Assembly: GCF_001668615.1 (NCBI RefSeq)
Contig: NZ_LZMC01000055.1
Coordinates: 124,001-188,000 of the forward strand
DNA: 64,000 nt
DNA from: Mycobacterium sp. 1274761.0
GTDB lineage: Bacteria; Actinomycetota; Actinomycetes; Mycobacteriales; Mycobacteriaceae
Direction of reading: 5' to 3'
Position numbers and translations under genes: made by a program
Notes under the pieces: model-generated
Seen by the model: the letters and a program-made list of their open reading frames with translations, nothing else
What the model was told of the DNA's origin: nothing
Databases searched by the model: none
Shown here: positions 1 to 7,927 of the stretch, piece after piece
Layout: each line of letters opens with the position of its first letter
Position numbering within the stretch: the first letter of the stretch is position 1

Positions 1-679
1 CGCGCGTATCGATGACGCGCTCGGCGATGTCCACCAGGCGGGTGTTGCTGTCCTGCGAGAGTTGGCGCAGCATCTCGAACGCACGCACGTCATCGACGCC
101 GTAACGCTCCATGATGATGCCCTTCGCCTGGCCGATCCGGTCGCGCGTCGTGAGGGCCGACTGCAGCTCCTCCCCCTCACGGCTGGCCATGATCGCGGCG
201 GCGGCATGAGCGGCGAGAACCGTGCCGATGGTCTCGTCTTCGCCGTCGAAGGCGTGCGGCTTGAACGCGAACAGGTTGAGCGCGCCGGCCGTCCGGTCCG
301 CCGTGTACAGCTTGAACGACAAGCCGCTGAGCACACCCAGCTTGACCACGGCCGGTGAGTATTTCGGCCAGCGCTGTTCGGTTCTGAAGTCGTCGGTCCG
401 CACGATCACTTCGTCTAAAGCGGCCTGCACGCACGGACCCTCGTTGAAGGTCATCTGGAGTTCGTCGAGCTGCTGCGGCAAGTCGGTGACCCCCGCGAGC
501 GAGTCGAACCTGCCGCCCTTGCCGATCATCAGTATCCCGGCGGTATCGGTGCCGGGGATCAACTCCATCACCGCGGCGGTGACATCGGCGAGCACGTCAT
601 TGACACTGCGGGGCCCGGCAACCGTGCGCGCCAAATCGGCCATTCGCACAGCAAGATGATGGTTCGGGTGCTCCGTCAT
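1..679 (-). CDS. GAF-ANTAR domain response regulator, 3' end cut by window edge
   Basis: An open frame starts at ATG 679 and runs off the left edge, so about 226 residues are seen. The first half (residues about 10-160) reads as a GAF-type sensor domain, with a DTAGILMIG strand and an FNEGPCVQAAL helix. The last part has the ANTAR pattern RDRIGQAKGIIMERYGV. ANTAR domains bind paired RNA hairpins and act as antiterminators; mycobacteria carry many GAF-ANTAR proteins. The ligand cannot be told from the sequence. It is transcribed away from the carotenoid oxygenase gene across a 233-base gap. The C-terminal end is missing, so the usual family length could not be checked. Confidence 0.85.
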   Translation of the reverse strand, partial: MTEHPNHHLAVRMADLARTVAGPRSVNDVLADVTAAVMELIPGTDTAGILMIGKGGRFDSLAGVTDLPQQLDELQMTFNEGPCVQAALDEVIVRTDDFRTEQRWPKYSPAVVKLGVLSGLSFKLYTADRTAGALNLFAFKPHAFDGEDETIGTVLAAHAAAAIMASREGEELQSALTTRDRIGQAKGIIMERYGVDDVRAFEMLRQLSQDSNTRLVDIAERVIDTR

Positions 680-912
680 GACCCTTAGTGTTCCCCATGG
701 CCAGTCAGCGCACGCGGAACCGCCCAATTGCGCTTCGTAGAGCGGATGATCAACGTTTGTCACCAAGCCAGCTTGGTAATGCTGCGGGGCAGGTGAGAGC
801 TGCGGTCGACCGCTGCGCTCACTGAGGTCTCGTCGGTTCAGACCAAGAGCCGACGGGGCCGCCTTCACACCATCGGTATAGCGCCTGCGGTCACTCTGTT
901 AGTTGTAGTAGC
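680..912. promoter_or_regulatory. Divergent intergenic region with a 16-bp palindrome
   Basis: This region separates the leftward ANTAR gene from the rightward carotenoid oxygenase gene and must hold both promoters. A perfect palindrome ACCAAGC-CA-GCTTGGT lies at 762-777 and could be an operator, for example for the HxlR-type regulator encoded downstream. No RNA gene or other ORF is evident. Confidence 0.45.
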
Positions 913-2439
913 GTGTCGCGGATGGACGTCGAGGTTGTCGGCAAGTTTCTCTCGACTCTCGCCGAAGACGATGACCACCCGTACCGCACCGGACCGTGGC
1001 GCCCTCAAAGCACGGAGTGGGACGCCGACGATCTCACCGCTGTCGAGGGTGAGATCCCGCGCGACCTCGACGGTGTGTATCTGCGCAATACCGAGAATCC
1101 ACTGCATCCCTCGCTGAGGTTCTACCACCCGTTCGACGGCGACGGTATGATCCACATCGTCGGCTTCCGCGATGGAAAAGCCTTCTACCGCAATCGTTTT
1201 GTGCGCACCGATGGGCTGCTGGCCGAGGGTGAGGCCGGCGGCGCGCTGTGGCCGGGCCTGGCCGAGCCAGTGCAAATCGCCAAGCGCGACTACGGCTGGG
1301 GCGCGCGGACACTGATGAAGGACGCGTCGAGCACAGACGTCATTGTGCACCGCGGCACGGCGTTGACCAGTTTCTACCAGTGCGGCGATCTGTACCGCGT
1401 CGACCCGATGACCGCCGAGACGATCGGCAAGGAAGATTTCAACGGCGGCTTCCCGGTCGACTGGGGTGTGTCGGCGCATCCGAAGGTCGACCACGCCACC
1501 GGCGAGTTACTGTTTTTCACCTACAGCAAGCAGGCTCCGTACATGCGGTACGGCGTCGTGGACGCCGACGATTACCTGGCTCACTTTGCCGACATTCCAC
1601 TGCCCGGCCCGAGGCTGCCGCACGATATGGCGTTCACCCCGAATTTCGCCATTCTCAACGACTTTCCGCTGTTTTGGGATCCCAAGCTGCTCGAAGCCAA
1701 CATCCATCTGCCGGGCTTCCACCCCGACATGCCGTCGCGGTTCGCGGTCATCCCGCGCCGCGGCGGGCCTGCCGACATCCGGTGGTTCGAGGCCGAACCG
1801 ACCTTCGTGCTGCACTTCACCAACGCCTACGAGGACGGCGACGAGATCGTGCTGGACGGCTTCTATGAGGGTGATCCCGCGCCCGTGGACAGCCTGACAG
1901 GATCGAAGTGGCACAAGGCATTTCGTTTTCTGGCCCTCGATCGGCTGCAGACCCGGCTGCGGCGGTGGCGGTTCAATTTGGTTACTGGCGCCACCACCGA
2001 GGAGCAGCTGACCGACAGCATCACCGAGTTCGGCATGATCAACGCCGGCTATGGCGGCCGTAACTACCGCTACGCATACGCGGCGACCGGCAAGCCGGGC
2101 TGGTTCCTGTTCGACGGGCTGGTCAAACACGACCTGCGCACCGGCGCCGAGGAGCGCTACTCGTTCGCCGAGGGGGTCTACGGCAGCGAGACGGCGATGG
2201 CGCCGCGGATGGGCAGCACCGCCGAGGACGACGGCTACCTGGTGACGCTCACCACCGACATGAACGACGACGCCTCTTACTGTTTGGTGTTCGACGCCGC
2301 CCGGGTCGCCGACGGCCCGCTGTGCAAGTTACAGCTGCCGGAACGGATCTCCAGCGGTACTCATTGCACCTGGGCCGACGGCTCGACGTTGCGGCGGTGG
2401 CGCAGCACCGACACCGCGCCCACGGCGATCGGCCTGTAA
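913..2439 (+). CDS. Carotenoid cleavage dioxygenase family protein
   Basis: This 508-residue protein belongs to the carotenoid oxygenase (RPE65/CCD) family of non-haem iron enzymes, which split polyene or stilbene double bonds with O2. Four histidines sit in the expected contexts for the iron ligands: H189 (SAHPKVD), H237 (LPHDMAF), H301 (VLHFTNAYE) and H484 (GTHCTW). The motif FDGDGMIH near residue 74 is also typical. The start is GTG 913; an in-frame ATG at 922 is an alternative. The gene ends one base before the HxlR-type regulator begins, so the two are probably co-transcribed. The substrate is unknown. No signal peptide is seen, so it should be cytosolic. Confidence 0.9.
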   Translation: MSRMDVEVVGKFLSTLAEDDDHPYRTGPWRPQSTEWDADDLTAVEGEIPRDLDGVYLRNTENPLHPSLRFYHPFDGDGMIHIVGFRDGKAFYRNRFVRTDGLLAEGEAGGALWPGLAEPVQIAKRDYGWGARTLMKDASSTDVIVHRGTALTSFYQCGDLYRVDPMTAETIGKEDFNGGFPVDWGVSAHPKVDHATGELLFFTYSKQAPYMRYGVVDADDYLAHFADIPLPGPRLPHDMAFTPNFAILNDFPLFWDPKLLEANIHLPGFHPDMPSRFAVIPRRGGPADIRWFEAEPTFVLHFTNAYEDGDEIVLDGFYEGDPAPVDSLTGSKWHKAFRFLALDRLQTRLRRWRFNLVTGATTEEQLTDSITEFGMINAGYGGRNYRYAYAATGKPGWFLFDGLVKHDLRTGAEERYSFAEGVYGSETAMAPRMGSTAEDDGYLVTLTTDMNDDASYCLVFDAARVADGPLCKLQLPERISSGTHCTWADGSTLRRWRSTDTAPTAIGL

Positions 2440-3354
2440 GTGGAGCAGTCCGGTTCCCGGCCAACCGAACTGGCGGCCGGTGACACCAACGCGGTGGGTC
2501 GGATGCTCGCCCAGCTCGGAGACGAGTGGACGCTGCTGGTGATGCAGCAGGCGCTGACGGGCGCACGCCGCTACTCGGACTTTCAGGAACGCCTGTCGAT
2601 TTCGAACGCGGTGCTGTCGAACCGCCTGCGGTCGTTGACCCGCGAGGGCCTGCTCGTCGCGCAGGCCTACCAGACCAAACCGCCGCGGTCGGAGTACCTG
2701 ACCACCCCGCGCAGCCGGTCACTGTGGCCGGTTCTTGTGTCGATCTGGGACTGGGAACGGCGGTGGGTCCCCGATCACGCCAAGCGCCTGCCCGAGATGC
2801 GCCACATCGCCTGCGACACGGATTTCGCGCCACAGACGACGTGCCGGTCGTGCGGGGATGCTGTGACGGACAAGGACGTCGTCGCGCGATGGGGTCCCAG
2901 CGGATCATGGCCGCGGTCGATGCCTGCGGCGGCAACCAGGCGGCGGTCGTCGACCGAGGCGCGCCAGGCCGGCCAGTTCCCGCAGACCATGAGCGTGCTG
3001 GGCAACCGGTGGGGCTTCGCGCTTCTGGTCGCCGCGTTCGTCGGGACGAGCCGGTTCACCGATTTTCAGACCCAGCTGGCCGCGCCGCCGGGATCCATCG
3101 CCGACCGGCTCTTGATCTTCACAACGAACGGCGTGCTCGCGGCGACGGACAACCGGTATCGGCTGACCGAGAAGGGCCGGGCCCTGTTTCCGGTACTCGT
3201 CACCGCTCTGCAGTGGGCGCAGCGGTGGTTCCGCGCGCCTGAGGGCCCGGCGGTTGTGCTCACCCACACAACATGCGGACGGCGCTTCAGCGCCGTCCTG
3301 ACCTGCGACCAATGCACCCTGCCGCTACGCGGAACACATGTCGTCGGGGGCTAG
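2440..3354 (+). CDS. Tandem HxlR-type transcriptional regulator with repeated Cys motifs
   Basis: The 304-residue product has two HxlR/MarR-like winged helices, at roughly residues 17-115 and 180-265. Most HxlR proteins have a single domain and work as dimers, so this looks like a covalent dimer. Each half ends with the same pattern HxxC-x9-CxxC: H122, C125, C135, C138 and H276, C279, C289, C292. That suggests a zinc site or a thiol redox switch in each half. The start is GTG 2440, directly after the oxygenase stop, so translation is probably coupled. Its stop codon TAG lies inside the left arm of the CIRCE element of the next gene. Regulation of the upstream oxygenase is an inference from position. 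Confidence 0.85.
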   Translation: MEQSGSRPTELAAGDTNAVGRMLAQLGDEWTLLVMQQALTGARRYSDFQERLSISNAVLSNRLRSLTREGLLVAQAYQTKPPRSEYLTTPRSRSLWPVLVSIWDWERRWVPDHAKRLPEMRHIACDTDFAPQTTCRSCGDAVTDKDVVARWGPSGSWPRSMPAAATRRRSSTEARQAGQFPQTMSVLGNRWGFALLVAAFVGTSRFTDFQTQLAAPPGSIADRLLIFTTNGVLAATDNRYRLTEKGRALFPVLVTALQWAQRWFRAPEGPAVVLTHTTCGRRFSAVLTCDQCTLPLRGTHVVGG

Positions 3355-3377
3355 CACTCCCCTAGCGTGAGTGCTAA
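3351..3377 (+). promoter_or_regulatory. CIRCE operator (HrcA binding site)
   Basis: The arms CTAGCACTC (3351-3359) and GAGTGCTAA (3369-3377) are separated by exactly nine bases. This matches the CIRCE consensus TTAGCACTC-N9-GAGTGCTAA with one mismatch. CIRCE is the binding site of the heat-shock repressor HrcA. It lies 72 bases before the hsp20 start codon. Confidence 0.92.
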
Positions 3378-3449
3378 TATCGCGGTGCACAGTGATTTGG
3401 CTGCCCGCCAGGGTGGCGGGCTCTGAGTCGATGTAGGAGGTGAATTGCT

Positions 3450-3890
3450 GTGCTCCGCTTTGATCCGTTCAGTGACCTTGATTCTTTGACCCGGGGCTTG
3501 CTGACCAGCCAGACCGGATCAAATCGCACTCCGCGCTTCATGCCGATGGACCTCTGCAAGATCGATGACCACTACGTGCTGACCGCCGACCTGCCCGGCG
3601 TCGACCCCGGTTCGGTCGACGTCAATGTCGATAACGGCACGCTGACCATCTCCGCACACCGCACCGCACGCAGCGATGACAGCGTTCAGTGGTTGACCAG
3701 TGAACGGTTCTTCGGCACCTATCGGCGTCAGCTATCGCTAGGCGAAGGTGTTGATACCGGCCAGATCTCGGCGACCTACGAGAACGGCGTCCTAACGGTG
3801 ACGATCCCGATGGCCGAACGCGCGAAGCCACGCAAGATCGACGTCGCACACGGCGGCAGCCAGAAGAGCATCACCGTCGACGCCGAATAG
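3450..3890 (+). CDS. Hsp20/alpha-crystallin family small heat-shock protein
   Basis: The 146-residue protein has an alpha-crystallin domain at about residues 38-135, with the typical strands YVLTADLPGVD and ENGVLTVTIPM. Small heat-shock proteins are ATP-independent holdases that form oligomers and keep unfolded clients soluble. The N-terminus (MLRFDPFSDLDSL) resembles the 18-kDa antigen group. Start GTG 3450 is supported by a strong ribosome site TAGGAGG about 10 bases upstream. A CIRCE element precedes it, so HrcA very likely represses it, as described for acr2 of M. tuberculosis. The gene stands alone; the next gene is convergent. Confidence 0.92.
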   Translation: MLRFDPFSDLDSLTRGLLTSQTGSNRTPRFMPMDLCKIDDHYVLTADLPGVDPGSVDVNVDNGTLTISAHRTARSDDSVQWLTSERFFGTYRRQLSLGEGVDTGQISATYENGVLTVTIPMAERAKPRKIDVAHGGSQKSITVDAE

Positions 3891-3914
3891 TCAGCCACCG
3901 CGACGGTCGCGGCG

Positions 3915-4511
3915 CTAACCGTGGCGATTCAAGCGAAACTGCAAATGCCGACGCACGGTTGGCCATTCGATATCGAGTATCGAGTACACCACGGTGTCGC
4001 GCCGCGTCCCGTCGGGTAACAACTGGTGGCTTCGTAGCACACCGTCGAGCTTGGCGCCGAGCCGCTCGATGGCGGTGCGGCTGGTGAAGTTGAAGAAGTG
4101 GGTCCGGAATTCGACTGCGACACAGCCGACTACGTCGAACGCATGGCTCAGCATCAGCAGCTTGGTCTCGGAGTTGATACCGCTGCGCCGCGCCGACGCG
4201 CCGTACCAGGTGTTGCCGATCTCCAGCCGCCGGTTGGGCGCATCGACGTTCAGATAGCTCGACGAGCCCACCACGGTGCCGTCCAAGCGCCGCACCACAA
4301 ACGTCAAACCCGCGTCGGGCCTCTGCAGCCCGAGCCGCATGTCTACCCACTGCGCGGCCGACTGCGGCGACGGTGCACCCGTGAACCACAGGCTGCCGAC
4401 GTCGCCGTCGGCAGATGCAGCTGCAATCTCTGGAATATGGTCGTGGGTAAGGGGTTCCAGCGTCACCCAGCGCTGACCGGTCAACGTCACGGGTTCGACG
4501 AAACCGCTCAC
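3915..4511 (-). CDS. GNAT family N-acetyltransferase
   Basis: The 198-residue protein is a RimJ/RimL-like GNAT: an N-terminal segment VTLEPLTHDHIPEIA, a central TFVVRRLDGTVVGSSSYL and the acetyl-CoA region IGNTWYGASARRSGINSETKLLML. Such enzymes transfer an acyl group from CoA to an amine, often a protein N-terminus or a small molecule; the substrate is unknown. The start is GTG 4511, because GTGA overlaps the stop codon of the upstream membrane protein gene and longer readings enter that gene's frame. It converges with hsp20. Confidence 0.85.
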   Translation of the reverse strand: MSGFVEPVTLTGQRWVTLEPLTHDHIPEIAAASADGDVGSLWFTGAPSPQSAAQWVDMRLGLQRPDAGLTFVVRRLDGTVVGSSSYLNVDAPNRRLEIGNTWYGASARRSGINSETKLLMLSHAFDVVGCVAVEFRTHFFNFTSRTAIERLGAKLDGVLRSHQLLPDGTRRDTVVYSILDIEWPTVRRHLQFRLNRHG

Positions 4512-4939
4512 CGCCGAGGTCCGGCCGACGCCCACGCCACCACCATCGCCCACACCGACAGCACGATCGCCACCGCGGTCGCCGCCGCCGCGATGTAGAA
4601 GCCGTACCCCGCGGCGACCGGTGGATGAACGTGCAGGCGGTAGTACCACATGGTCAGCACCGCGATCAGCACCGAGATCGCCAGCGCCGCAGACGATGCC
4701 ACCCGCTCCGACAGCCCGCGCGCTGCCATGGCACCTGCAACGATCAGCGTCGACGCCAGAAGCGCGATCAGTTGTCCCGCCCCGAAGCGCGGCGGCAAGG
4801 ACAGGCTGCCGGCCACACCACCGACGGCGTTGGCGCGCCCACCGCCGGCCGCCCCGGTGGTCAGCCATGGCAGCCACACGGCGACCGCGAGGATCGCGGC
4901 ACACAACGCGACCAGCCAGCCCGGGCTCAGTCGAACCAT
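4508..4939 (-). CDS. Small four-helix membrane protein, unknown function
   Basis: The product has 143 residues and about four hydrophobic helices, at roughly residues 5-26, 55-75, 82-100 and 115-137. I recognise no enzyme motif. The start ATG 4939 precedes the first membrane helix. Its stop codon overlaps the GTG start of the acetyltransferase (GTGA), so the two form a translationally coupled pair. A membrane protein of this size could be a partner or anchor, but nothing in the sequence shows its role. Confidence 0.7.
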   Translation of the reverse strand: MVRLSPGWLVALCAAILAVAVWLPWLTTGAAGGGRANAVGGVAGSLSLPPRFGAGQLIALLASTLIVAGAMAARGLSERVASSAALAISVLIAVLTMWYYRLHVHPPVAAGYGFYIAAAATAVAIVLSVWAMVVAWASAGPRR

Positions 4940-5040
4940 GCCGATGAGACTATCGGTTATGACGCGCCGTCCAATAGACGTCACGTTCGGTGCATCGTCT
5001 CTAGGGTGAGAGTTCGAGACGACGCGAGGGCGGTAGGGCG

Positions 5041-5487
5041 ATGAGCGGACTTCCCGACTGGGCGCAGCAACTCGACCTGGCGCCCCATCCCGAGGGCGGC
5101 TGGTTTCGGGAGACGTGGCGAAGTGGGCTGACGATTCCGCAGTCCGCGCTGCCGCCCGACTACGCCGGGTCGCGTAACGCAGGCACCGCAATCCTTTTCC
5201 TGCTAATGCCCGGCCAGCAGTCGGCGTGGCACACGGTGCGCAGCGCCGAGCTGTGGCTCTACCACCGCGGCAGCCCCTTGCTGCTCGAGTCCGGCGCCGA
5301 ACAGGACAGTGCTGCAACGTATCTGCTCGGCGGCGACATCGTCGCGGGCGAATACCCGCAGTTTCTCGTGCCGCCGGGACACTGGCAGCGGGCCCGGCCC
5401 CGCGATGACGAGCCGTCGTTGGTCAGCTGCGTCGTCGTGCCCGGATTCGACTACGGGGACTTCGCGCTGGCCGCGCCTACCGACTGA
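5041..5487 (+). CDS. Cupin superfamily protein (DUF985)
   Basis: The 148-residue protein reads as a DUF985/Cupin_5 member: HPEGGWFRETWRS near the start, the cupin barrel segment SAWHTVRSAELWLYHRG, and VPPGHWQRARP followed by SCVVVPGFDYGDF at the end. The family has a cupin fold of uncertain function, possibly a sugar-phosphate epimerase-like or ligand-binding role. It overlaps the end of the convergent BKACE-like gene by 11 bases. The ATG start at 5041 directly follows a GTAGGGCG context with no strong ribosome site. Confidence 0.85.
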   Translation: MSGLPDWAQQLDLAPHPEGGWFRETWRSGLTIPQSALPPDYAGSRNAGTAILFLLMPGQQSAWHTVRSAELWLYHRGSPLLLESGAEQDSAATYLLGGDIVAGEYPQFLVPPGHWQRARPRDDEPSLVSCVVVPGFDYGDFALAAPTD

Positions 5488-6202
5488 GCAGCTCCACGGC
5501 GGCGGCCACCAGCGCACCGTTGTCAGCGGCGGGCGACCCGTCGGGCAACAGCAGCGTGTCCTCCAAGCCGATCCGCGCCTGCACTCCCCGCTTACCGGCA
5601 TGTTCCAGCAGCGGCCAACAGCTTTCGTCAAAACCGTGCAGCAGCGCCGGGGCCGTCGAGCCGGCAGCCAACACCTCGCCGAGCACATCGTCGGCAGTCG
5701 CGATGTCGCCGTCGGGACCGAGTTCCACCATCACCCGCATGCAGTGGGCGGCAAGCTCCGATTGCGCCCACGACGTCGCCGCTTCTGCGTGGAAAATGCC
5801 TGCCTCGATGCCGACGCCCATGGACAGCAGCAGGCGAGCCAATTCTTGCGACCCGGGTTCGTGCCAGTTCACAGACGCGAAGTCCGGCAATACCGGCCAC
5901 GCCTGCACAGCGCGCAGCCGCTCGTCGGGGTTTGGCAGCGCCCAGAACCCGGTGGTCACCCCGAGCGGCAGACCGGGTGCCGCCTGCCGGACCGCCTCCA
6001 CCGCCGCCGCGACGACGTCGGGCTGTATGGAGTCGACGCCGTCGGCAGTCTTGGGGTGCATGTGCACAGCCTGAGCGCCCGCCCGGTGCGCGGTCACAGC
6101 CGCGGCGGCCAGCTGCTCAGGTGTCACCGGCAGATCCGGATGCTGGTCGGGGGTGCGGGCGCCGTTGATGCATGCCTTGAGGTAGGTCTTGGGCGTGGGC
6201 AT
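5477..6202 (-). CDS. BKACE-family (DUF849) beta-keto acid cleavage enzyme-like protein
   Basis: The 241-residue protein matches the beta-keto acid cleavage enzyme family. These are Zn-dependent TIM-barrel enzymes that condense a beta-keto acid with acetyl-CoA; 3-keto-5-aminohexanoate cleavage enzyme is the prototype. Seen features are KACINGART at residues 9-17, the metal-binding pair H47-M-H49, GVTTGFW and NWHEPGSQE. Family members usually have about 270-300 residues, so this is a short form and its substrate pocket may differ. Start ATG 6202 gives the typical N-terminus. It is transcribed away from the K+ channel gene and converges with the cupin. Confidence 0.8.
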   Translation of the reverse strand: MPTPKTYLKACINGARTPDQHPDLPVTPEQLAAAAVTAHRAGAQAVHMHPKTADGVDSIQPDVVAAAVEAVRQAAPGLPLGVTTGFWALPNPDERLRAVQAWPVLPDFASVNWHEPGSQELARLLLSMGVGIEAGIFHAEAATSWAQSELAAHCMRVMVELGPDGDIATADDVLGEVLAAGSTAPALLHGFDESCWPLLEHAGKRGVQARIGLEDTLLLPDGSPAADNGALVAAAVELLSR

Positions 6203-6253
6203 GCGTCCATCATCGCCCTTCGAGTGGCGCCGTTGCGCAGTAGCGTGCTCAGG

Positions 6254-7927
6254 ATGGGCGGCCACACGATCGTCTGCGGCGGCGATGCCCTAGCCATGCG
6301 CATCGCCGAGGAGCTGACGGCCGCCGGTATGACGGTGGTGCCGCTGCAGGATCCCAAGGGGCTGGCGGCCGCGGGGATTCAACACGCCGATGCGGTGGTG
6401 TGCGTCGACGACGACGATGCGGTCAACCTCGAGATGGCGCTTCTGGCACGGCAAGCCAATTCAGGCGTGCGTGTCGTGGCCCGCCTCACCAACACTGTGC
6501 TTCGCGAGGCGATGGGGCAGGACAATGGCCCCGGCGCGATCCTCGATGTCGCCGATCTGGCCGCCCCGGCGGTGGTGGAGGCGTGCTTGGCGCGTACCAC
6601 GCACACCATTTCGGCGGCGGGCATCGACTTCGTCGTCTCGGGCACCGACGCGCCCGGCGCCGCCACATTGCGTGAGATGTACGGCGATCTGGCGCCGGTG
6701 GCGGTGATCTACGGCGAGAGCTCGGACGACCCCGGCGGCGTGGTCGTCTGCCCGGGCCGGGATTTCGCCGTCAACGAAGGCGACTGGACGGCGATGATCG
6801 GCACCGCAGAGGAGTTGGCGGCACAGGGCATCGCCGTGCCGAAACCATTGCCCCGCGCCAGGACTCGGAGAAGTCCTGCACGCCGCCTGGTCGACGCCGT
6901 TCGGATGCTCCGCGACGATATCAACCCGATGTTCTACCGGGCGTTGGCCGTTTCGGCCACGCTGCTGATCTGCTCGACAGTGCTGCTGCGGCTCGCCTAC
7001 CGCAATCCACGGGGCATGACGTGGATCGACGCCCTGTACTTCAGCACCGAAACCATCGCAACCGTCGGCTACGGCGACTTCAGCTTCGTCGAACAGCCGA
7101 CGTGGCTGCGGGTCTGGGGCATCGCGCTGATGTTCGCGGGCGTCACCACCACCGCGATCCTGGTCGCCTTCATCGCCGACGTGCTGCTGTCGCGCCGGTT
7201 GGCGCAATCGGCGGGACGCCGACAGGTGCGGCACCTGCGCCACCACGTCGTCGTGGTCGGCCTCGGCTCGTTCGGCATCCGGGTGGCCGGTGACCTCACC
7301 GCGGAGGGGTATGACGTCGTGGCGATCGAACGCAACGAGGACAACCGGTATCTGGCGGCCGCACGTGAACTCGGCGTCCCAGTGATCTTCGGGGACGCGA
7401 CGCTGCGGCAGACGCTCGAGGCGGCGCGTGTGCAGGAGGCACGAGCGGTGGCGGTGCTGACCCAGGACGACATGGTCAACATCGAAGCCGGAATCATGTT
7501 GCACGAGATGCTCGCCGCGAAGGAAGAGCACGTGCCGATCGTGTTGCGGGTCTATGACCGCGTGCTCGGCGCGGCGGTGGCGCAGCGGTTCAAGTTCGAC
7601 GATGTGCGTTCGACGGTCGAATTGGCCGCGCCGTATTTCATCGGCGCCGCACTGGGTTTGCAGGTGTTCGGCACGTTCTCGGTGGGCCAGCGCTCGTTCA
7701 TGGTGGGCGGCGTCGACGTCACCCTCGGCAGCGACCTCGACGGCATGCGGATGGCCGACATCCCGATGCGAACCCGCGTCATCGCCATCACCCGCCCCGG
7801 CACCGCGCCGCAACTGCATCCGCGGCGCGGTGCGCGGCTTTCCGCAGGCGATACGGCGTACCTGGTGGGCCCCTATCGCGAGCTGCTGGATGCCCTCCGC
7901 AAGGGCCAACGCGCCACTAGGGGGTGA
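6254..7927 (+). CDS. Two-TM potassium channel flanked by two RCK/TrkA-N domains
   Basis: The 557-residue protein starts with a TrkA-N-like domain (residues about 1-200; HTIVCGGDALAMRIAEEL). Then come one membrane helix at about 228-247, a pore loop with the exact K+ filter TVGYGD at residues 270-275, and a second helix at about 285-310. A second RCK domain follows (VVVVGLGSFGIRVAGDLTAEG), with a TrkA-C-like end. Common bacterial channels have only a C-terminal RCK domain, so a cytosolic RCK domain on both sides of the pore is unusual. The first domain has GGDALA where a full GxGxxG would be, so it may not bind nucleotide. Start ATG 6254 is the first codon that gives the TrkA-N strand. Confidence 0.9.
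   Translation: MGGHTIVCGGDALAMRIAEELTAAGMTVVPLQDPKGLAAAGIQHADAVVCVDDDDAVNLEMALLARQANSGVRVVARLTNTVLREAMGQDNGPGAILDVADLAAPAVVEACLARTTHTISAAGIDFVVSGTDAPGAATLREMYGDLAPVAVIYGESSDDPGGVVVCPGRDFAVNEGDWTAMIGTAEELAAQGIAVPKPLPRARTRRSPARRLVDAVRMLRDDINPMFYRALAVSATLLICSTVLLRLAYRNPRGMTWIDALYFSTETIATVGYGDFSFVEQPTWLRVWGIALMFAGVTTTAILVAFIADVLLSRRLAQSAGRRQVRHLRHHVVVVGLGSFGIRVAGDLTAEGYDVVAIERNEDNRYLAAARELGVPVIFGDATLRQTLEAARVQEARAVAVLTQDDMVNIEAGIMLHEMLAAKEEHVPIVLRVYDRVLGAAVAQRFKFDDVRSTVELAAPYFIGAALGLQVFGTFSVGQRSFMVGGVDVTLGSDLDGMRMADIPMRTRVIAITRPGTAPQLHPRRGARLSAGDTAYLVGPYRELLDALRKGQRATRG

Noticed and set aside
5309..6253. Upstream extension of the potassium channel reading frame
   Set aside because: It overlaps the cupin and BKACE-like genes and shows no conserved sequence; the TrkA-N strand begins right after ATG 6254.
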